The notes beneath the pieces are model-generated. The model was not told where the DNA came from and did not search any database. It worked only from the letters and a program-made list of their open reading frames with translations. This document shows, in pieces, positions 30,972 through 34,603 of a stretch of 34,603 nucleotides of DNA. Both the position numbers and the translations under genes were made by a program. The stretch is from an uncultured bacterium (GTDB taxonomy: Bacteria; Bacteroidota; Ignavibacteria; Kapaibacteriales; UBA2268), in NCBI GenBank assembly GCA_937875295.1, contig CALLXS010000064.1, positions 1 through 34,603 of the forward strand. Reading direction: 5' to 3'. The number at the start of each line of letters is the position of its first letter. Position 1 is the stretch's first letter.

Positions 30972-31613
30972 ATGAAAAATAAATACAGTTTAGTTTTAGT
31001 TATAATAATAAGTTTTATTTTTACTTCTTGTAGTTTTAGAACAGATTATCCATCAATAAAATATTATCGTTTAAATTCAGAGCCATCTTCAAAAATCCAG
31101 CCCAATGCAAGCATTGATGCATCATTGTTAATTAGAGATGTAATGGTGTCAGCAGGAAATGAGACAGACCAAATGATGACTACAAGTGATAATGGTAGCA
31201 TTACAAAATATTATTATCATAGGTGGATTAGCGATATTCCTTCACTTGTCAGCGACTTTTTTAGAGAGAGATATACCAAATTTGGGCTTTTTAAGGGAGG
31301 GATTAGCAAATCAGCTTCTGCTATCATTCCAAATTATGTGTTAGAAATATCATTAATTGAATTCCAAAATATAAGCACTTCAAAAGGCTCTTCTTATGTA
31401 GAAGTTACAGCTTTAGCTACAGTTATAGAATATCCAAAAGGTGCTGGCGAACAAATGAAAAAGCTATTTGTAAAGGTATTTACAAGCAAAGAATATAAAC
31501 GTGATAATGAAGTAACTTCCATTGCTCCAGCTTTTAGCAAAGCTCTAAATAATATTGCTGATGATATTTATTTAGAACTTTATAACTTAGTGAATAAAAA
31601 TATATCAGAATAA
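30972..31613 (+). CDS. ABC-type transport auxiliary lipoprotein (PqiC-like)
   Basis: The 213-residue product has a signal peptide with lipobox FTSC (Cys20). The mature part contains YYRLNSEP, ASLLIRDVMVSAG and RWISDIPSLVSDFFRERYTK, and the repeated strand pattern of the PqiC/ABC_trans_aux family, outer-membrane lipoproteins that partner MCE-type lipid transporters. An LptE-like protein is an alternative. No permease, ATPase or MCE gene is adjacent here; neighbours are rpoN and rsgA, so the partner must be encoded elsewhere. Confidence 0.65.
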   Translation: MKNKYSLVLVIIISFIFTSCSFRTDYPSIKYYRLNSEPSSKIQPNASIDASLLIRDVMVSAGNETDQMMTTSDNGSITKYYYHRWISDIPSLVSDFFRERYTKFGLFKGGISKSASAIIPNYVLEISLIEFQNISTSKGSSYVEVTALATVIEYPKGAGEQMKKLFVKVFTSKEYKRDNEVTSIAPAFSKALNNIADDIYLELYNLVNKNISE

Positions 31614-31647
31614 TTTTATCAAGAATTATTAAAGAAAAGAATTTCTA

Positions 31648-32664
31648 ATGCCTCGGTTCGATTTAATTAATCAAAATGAAGAGCAATCCAAACAAGAAAA
31701 ATGGAAATTATCTAAGAAAAGCTCTATTACTTCTGATATATTAAATAAAAAAGGTAAAATCATTAATGGACAAGTCATATCCATTATTGGAAAGAATTAC
31801 AAAGTTCAATTAGAAGATAATAATATTATCGAGTGCCGAAGAGCTGGGAAAATTACATCGTCGCATAATGAATCACAATTAATTGCCACTGGCGATAATG
31901 TACAAATTGAAATTTCAGAAAAAAGTTTTGATTTATCTACAATAGTGAAAGTAGAAGAAAGAATTACACATTTATCAAGGAATTCTATTTATGGAGATAA
32001 AGAAGACATTATCGCAGCTAATGCTGATAAATTGCTTATAATAGTTGCAGCGGCAGAACCGTTTTTTAATAGAAGATTAGTTGATAGGATGTTAATTTCT
32101 GCTGATATTGGTGGTTTAGAATCTGCAATTTGTATTAATAAAATTGATTTAATGCCTTTGGATTTCCTACAAAATGAATTTAAAATATATGAAAGTTTAG
32201 GTAAAAAAGTATTTTATATTTCCGTTAATGATAACATCAATATTACTGAAATACAAGATTTTACTCAAGGAAATATTACTATTTTTAGTGGTCAATCTGG
32301 TGTGGGTAAATCATCATTATTAAATGTACTATATGGAGAACATATTCAAAGAATTTTCCAAATTAGCAATAGATCAGGGAAAGGGCAACATACTACTTCT
32401 AATGCTACCCTTATAAAATTAAATGAAAAAAGTGCAATTATCGACACTCCCGGTATCCGCGAATTTGGTCTATGGGGCATTGAACCACAAGAATTAGCTT
32501 TGATGTTCGATGATTTCGAGGGATATAGAGAAAATTGTAAATTTATTCATTGTACTCATATCCATGAACCGAAATGTGCTGTAATTGAAGCAGTTGAAGA
32601 AGGAAAAATTGATGTTCAGAGATACCAAAGCTACCTGAATATCTTTGATTCCCTTAAAAAGTAA
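31648..32664 (+). CDS. rsgA: Ribosome small-subunit GTPase RsgA
   Basis: RsgA is a circularly permuted GTPase that checks late 30S maturation. In the 338-residue product the G motifs occur in permuted order: NKID (164-167, G4), then GQSGVGKS (215-222, G1), then DTPG (266-269, G3). They are preceded by an OB-fold (about 40-110) and followed by a zinc knuckle Cys297, Cys302, His304, Cys310. The N-terminus (about 35 residues) is Gln/Lys/Ser-rich. It is last in the DUF3109-rpoN-lipoprotein-rsgA unit; a terminator begins directly after the stop. Confidence 0.96.
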   Translation: MPRFDLINQNEEQSKQEKWKLSKKSSITSDILNKKGKIINGQVISIIGKNYKVQLEDNNIIECRRAGKITSSHNESQLIATGDNVQIEISEKSFDLSTIVKVEERITHLSRNSIYGDKEDIIAANADKLLIIVAAAEPFFNRRLVDRMLISADIGGLESAICINKIDLMPLDFLQNEFKIYESLGKKVFYISVNDNINITEIQDFTQGNITIFSGQSGVGKSSLLNVLYGEHIQRIFQISNRSGKGQHTTSNATLIKLNEKSAIIDTPGIREFGLWGIEPQELALMFDDFEGYRENCKFIHCTHIHEPKCAVIEAVEEGKIDVQRYQSYLNIFDSLKK

Positions 32665-32665
32665 A

Positions 32666-32699
32666 AAAAGAACCTTCATTTTACTAAAGGTTCTTTTAT
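32666..32699 (+). terminator. Bidirectional terminator between rsgA and tRNA-Met
   Basis: An 11-bp stem AAAAGAACCTT (32666-32676) with AAGGTTCTTTT (32687-32697). The plus-strand tail is TTTTATT for rsgA. On the minus strand the stem is followed by a run of seven T residues, serving tRNA-Met transcription. Confidence 0.85.
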
Positions 32700-32703
32700 T
32701 GCG

Positions 32704-32780
32704 TGGTACCGAGGGAGGGATTTGAACCCCCGACACTCGGATTATGATTCCGATGCTCTAACCAACTGAGCTACCCCGGC
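32704..32780 (-). tRNA. tRNA-Met (CAT), probably elongator
   Basis: On the minus strand: acceptor GCCGGGG/CCTCGGT (with two G-U pairs), D-arm GCTC...GAGC, anticodon stem TCGGA/TCCGA, loop ATCATAA (anticodon CAT), T-arm GGGGG-TTCAAAT-CCCTC, A73, and an encoded CCA. It is not an initiator type, since 1-72 is G-U and the three G-C pairs of the initiator anticodon stem are missing. A lysidine-modified tRNA-Ile2 with CAT cannot be fully excluded. Confidence 0.9.
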
Positions 32781-32807
32781 TCCTATATATTTTAAAAAAT
32801 AGGAATA

Positions 32808-32839
32808 CAAAAATAATATATTTTTATCATTCTAACAAA
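32808..32839 (-). promoter_or_regulatory. Promoter of tRNA-Met
   Basis: Minus strand: TTTG at 32839-32836, a 20-nt spacer, and TATTTTTG at 32815-32808, fitting the consensus. The transcript would start near 32801, about 20 nt before the tRNA. Confidence 0.7.
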
Positions 32840-32968
32840 TAAAAAAATTATTAGAGAAGATAATTTTCATAAAGCCTATAAAATAGGGCTTTTAATGGAA
32901 AAATTTATGATAATATTATTTTTTTTAATTTTTTTTTCAAAATATTTTTTTATTTCAAAAAAACTCCG

Positions 32969-32976
32969 TAATTTTG
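32969..32976 (+). promoter_or_regulatory. Probable -7 box of the tRNA-Lys promoter
   Basis: TAATTTTG at 32969-32976 matches TAnnTTTG and lies 64 nt before tRNA-Lys. The upstream position is T-rich but lacks an exact TTG at 17-23 nt. Confidence 0.45.
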
Positions 32977-33040
32977 AAGTCTTAGTTTTAAGCAACAATC
33001 AATGTTGTATGACTAACAAAACAACAAATATTATTTAGGC

Positions 33041-33116
33041 GATCTCGTAGCTCAGGCGGTAGAGCATTTGACTTTTAATCAAAGGGTCGTTGGTTCGAGT
33101 CCAACCGGGATCACCA
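33041..33116 (+). tRNA. tRNA-Lys (TTT)
   Basis: Acceptor GATCTCG/CGGGATC, D-arm GCTC...GAGC, anticodon stem TTTGA/TCAAA with loop CTTTTAA (anticodon TTT), T-arm GTTGG-TTCGAGT-CCAAC, A73 and an encoded CCA. One Lys tRNA with TTT can read both Lys codons in this AT-rich genome. Confidence 0.96.
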
Positions 33117-33124
33117 AGTTTTAA

Positions 33125-33161
33125 AAAAGCTATTTTATTTTTCTTAAGTAAAATAGCTTTT
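33125..33161 (+). terminator. Bidirectional terminator between tRNA-Lys and rsmI
   Basis: A 13-bp stem AAAAGCTATTTTA (33125-33137) with TAAAATAGCTTTT (33149-33161). On the minus strand it is followed by six T residues, terminating rsmI; on the plus strand by TTTTCTATTT, terminating tRNA-Lys. Confidence 0.8.
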
Positions 33162-33165
33162 CTAT

Positions 33166-33918
33166 TTAGTCTTCTCGTTTGTTAATGACAACAACAATTT
33201 CGCCTTTAAATTCTTTTCTTTGTTCATAAATATCATAAATCTCAATTGCAGTTCCTCTAATAAACTCTTCAAATTTTTTAGAAATTTCTCGTGCAATACA
33301 AATTTCTGTCTCTGAACCAAAATATTCAATAATTTCTTTTATTAATTTACCAATTCTATGAGTAGATTCGTAGATTATCAATGTTTTAGTAATTTGAGAA
33401 GCATTAAGCAAAAATGTTTTTCTTCCCTTTTTCTGAGGGGGGAATCCCAAAAAGACAAATTCATTTAATGCGAAACCGCTACCAAGAATAGCCGGCAAAA
33501 TTGCATTTGCTCCCGGTAGAGGAATAATTTTTATATTGCTTTTAATTGCTTCATTTATTACTCTAAATCCTGGGTCGGAAATACCAGGAGAACCAGCATC
33601 AGAAATAATAGCAACTGATTTTCCATTTTCAATAGCTCTAATTAATTCTACTGCTCTATCTCGTTCATTATATTCATGATAACTTATCAATTTTTCATAA
33701 TGAATATTAAGCATTTTTAATAATTTTATTGAATTGCGTGTGTCTTCGCAAGCAATGATATTAGCTGATGATAAGACTTTTACAGCTCTAATTGTAATAT
33801 CATCGATATTTCCAATTGGAGTAGGAACTAAATATAATGCTGGCTCAAGCTTTTTTATCTCGGATATTTTAGCATTACCAATTCCAAAATCATCAATATT
33901 TAGAGATTCTTCATTCAT
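33166..33918 (-). CDS. rsmI: 16S rRNA (cytidine 1402-2'-O)-methyltransferase
   Basis: RsmI adds the 2'-O-methyl group to C1402 of 16S rRNA in the decoding centre, using SAM. The 250-residue tetrapyrrole-methylase fold shows LYLVPTPIGNIDDITIRA (about residues 28-45), ACEDTR, SDAGSPGISDPG, PLPGANAILPAI and GFPPQKKGRK, all diagnostic. About 26 residues precede the usual start. No internal Met offers a shorter start, so the extension seems real. It lies 28 nt after tadA on the same strand, so two RNA-modifying enzymes are probably cotranscribed. Confidence 0.96.
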   Translation of the reverse strand: MNEESLNIDDFGIGNAKISEIKKLEPALYLVPTPIGNIDDITIRAVKVLSSANIIACEDTRNSIKLLKMLNIHYEKLISYHEYNERDRAVELIRAIENGKSVAIISDAGSPGISDPGFRVINEAIKSNIKIIPLPGANAILPAILGSGFALNEFVFLGFPPQKKGRKTFLLNASQITKTLIIYESTHRIGKLIKEIIEYFGSETEICIAREISKKFEEFIRGTAIEIYDIYEQRKEFKGEIVVVINKRED

Positions 33919-33946
33919 TTTCTTTGATAGATATTATTAATTAATA

Positions 33947-34393
33947 TCATAAATTTTCAAAATAATTTTTCATTAAGTCAGAACATTCTTTTTCCATAAT
34001 TCCTGAAATTATCTCCACTCTGTGATTTAATCTTCTGTCGCTAGGAATCATATATAATGAACCACAAGCACCGGATTTATTATTCCAAGCTCCAAAAATT
34101 ACTTTTTTTATTTTGCTTAGTACAAGAGCACCTGAGCACATTGCGCATGGCTCGATAGTTACATATAATTCGCAATCATTGAGATATTTATCGCCTAAAA
34201 TTTTAGTAGCATAATTAATAGCCAGTAATTCGCAATGTGCAGTAGCATCTTTAAGCAATTCTACTTTATTATGCGCAGAAGCAATAATTTTATCATTATG
34301 AACTATTACTGCACCAATTGGCACTTCTCCAAGAGATTTAGCTTTTTCTGCAATCTTAATAGCTTCTTGCATATATTTTTTATAATAATTCAT
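33947..34393 (-). CDS. tadA: tRNA-specific adenosine deaminase TadA
   Basis: TadA deaminates A34 to inosine in tRNA-Arg(ACG). The 148-residue product has the zinc and catalytic signature AHCELLAI (His53, Glu55) and PCAMCSGAL (Cys83, Cys86), the latter the TadA version of the CDA motif. The segment FGAWNNKSGACGSLYMI and the C-terminal helix are typical. The usual HAE is HCE here, a mild change. It leads the tadA-rsmI unit; a bare -7 box lies at 34444-34451. Confidence 0.93.
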   Translation of the reverse strand: MNYYKKYMQEAIKIAEKAKSLGEVPIGAVIVHNDKIIASAHNKVELLKDATAHCELLAINYATKILGDKYLNDCELYVTIEPCAMCSGALVLSKIKKVIFGAWNNKSGACGSLYMIPSDRRLNHRVEIISGIMEKECSDLMKNYFENL

Positions 34394-34443
34394 TTTATAA
34401 GAAAAAAATAAAAAATATTTTATTGTTAGATATTGAACAAAAG

Positions 34444-34451
34444 CAAAAATA
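34444..34451 (-). promoter_or_regulatory. Possible -7 box for tadA-rsmI
   Basis: The minus strand reads TATTTTTG, 51 nt before the tadA start. No TTG equivalent lies 17-23 nt upstream. Confidence 0.3.
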
Positions 34452-34503
34452 AGGATATTTATTAATAAATAAAGTAAAATTTAATATAAAAAATTAAAAA
34501 AAG

Positions 34504-34534
34504 TTGTTATTTTGATAAAACATTAATATTTTTG
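34504..34534 (+). promoter_or_regulatory. Promoter reading out of the window to the right
   Basis: TTG at 34504-34506, a 20-nt spacer, and TATTTTTG at 34527-34534 fit the consensus. The gene it serves starts beyond 34603. Confidence 0.6.
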
Positions 34535-34603
34535 TAGTTTTCAAAATTGTAATTTCAAACTTTTATATTATAATATTAAAATTTTGAAAAAAATTAAAAA
34601 ATA

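Noticed and set aside
1..34603. CRISPR arrays, insertion sequences, phage or defence islands
   Set aside because: No regularly spaced direct repeats, transposase, integrase or recognised defence gene was found; the repeats seen are terminators or short hairpins.

Overview
The window is an AT-rich chromosomal segment (most third positions and nearly all spacers are A/T) from a Gram-negative bacterium that I place in the Bacteroidota/Chlorobiota superphylum, most likely a Chlorobiota, Ignavibacteria or Kapabacteria-like lineage. Three things support this. Promoters recur with the Bacteroidota-type consensus (TTTG or TTG, 17-23 nt, TAnnTTTG). The EF-P has the RTPGNLRAF tip that I recall from Chlorobium-type EF-P. 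Several families are common in that group (DUF3109, lipoproteins with a Ser-Cys lipobox, S11/L17/EF-Tu of that flavour). The placement is inference; no species is claimed.

Positions 328-19745 hold one plus-strand superoperon for the translation core: rpsL, rpsG, fusA, tuf, then the S10 cluster (rpsJ, rplC, rplD, rplW, rplB, rpsS, rplV, rpsC, rplP, rpmC, rpsQ), the spc cluster (rplN, rplX, rplE, rpsN, rpsH, rplF, rplR, rpsE, rpmD, rplO, secY, map, infA, rpmJ) and the alpha cluster (rpsM, rpsK, rpoA, rplQ). It ends in a strong intrinsic terminator at 19790-19831. Gene order is textbook, except that rpsD (S4) is missing between rpsK and rpoA. Perfect hairpins without U-tracts sit at rpsG/fusA, tuf/rpsJ, rplF/rplR and rpsM/rpsK. 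A possible internal promoter precedes rpmD.

Positions 19840-25640 are read on the minus strand. Two tandem serpin lipoproteins form a pair, one with an intact inhibitory hinge and one with a degraded hinge. A two-GAF PP2C phosphatase and a PduO-type cobalamin adenosyltransferase form the next unit, and tRNA-Cys plus efp form the third, behind a well-formed promoter.

Positions 25738-32699 are again plus strand: gcvH with its own promoter and terminator; pdxH with an ion transporter; then DUF3109, rpoN, a PqiC-like lipoprotein and rsgA. The right end (32704-34603) has tRNA-Met on the minus strand, tRNA-Lys on the plus strand, and tadA-rsmI on the minus strand. A plus-strand promoter reads out of the window.

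Most of the window is conserved translation machinery. The points most worth a second look are a str-operon EF-G with altered domain IV tip residues, the absent rpsD, long extensions on L17 and L5, a zinc-ligand-free L36, the serpin pair, and the structured spacers inside the superoperon. I see no CRISPR array, insertion sequence, phage gene or clearly new defence system.
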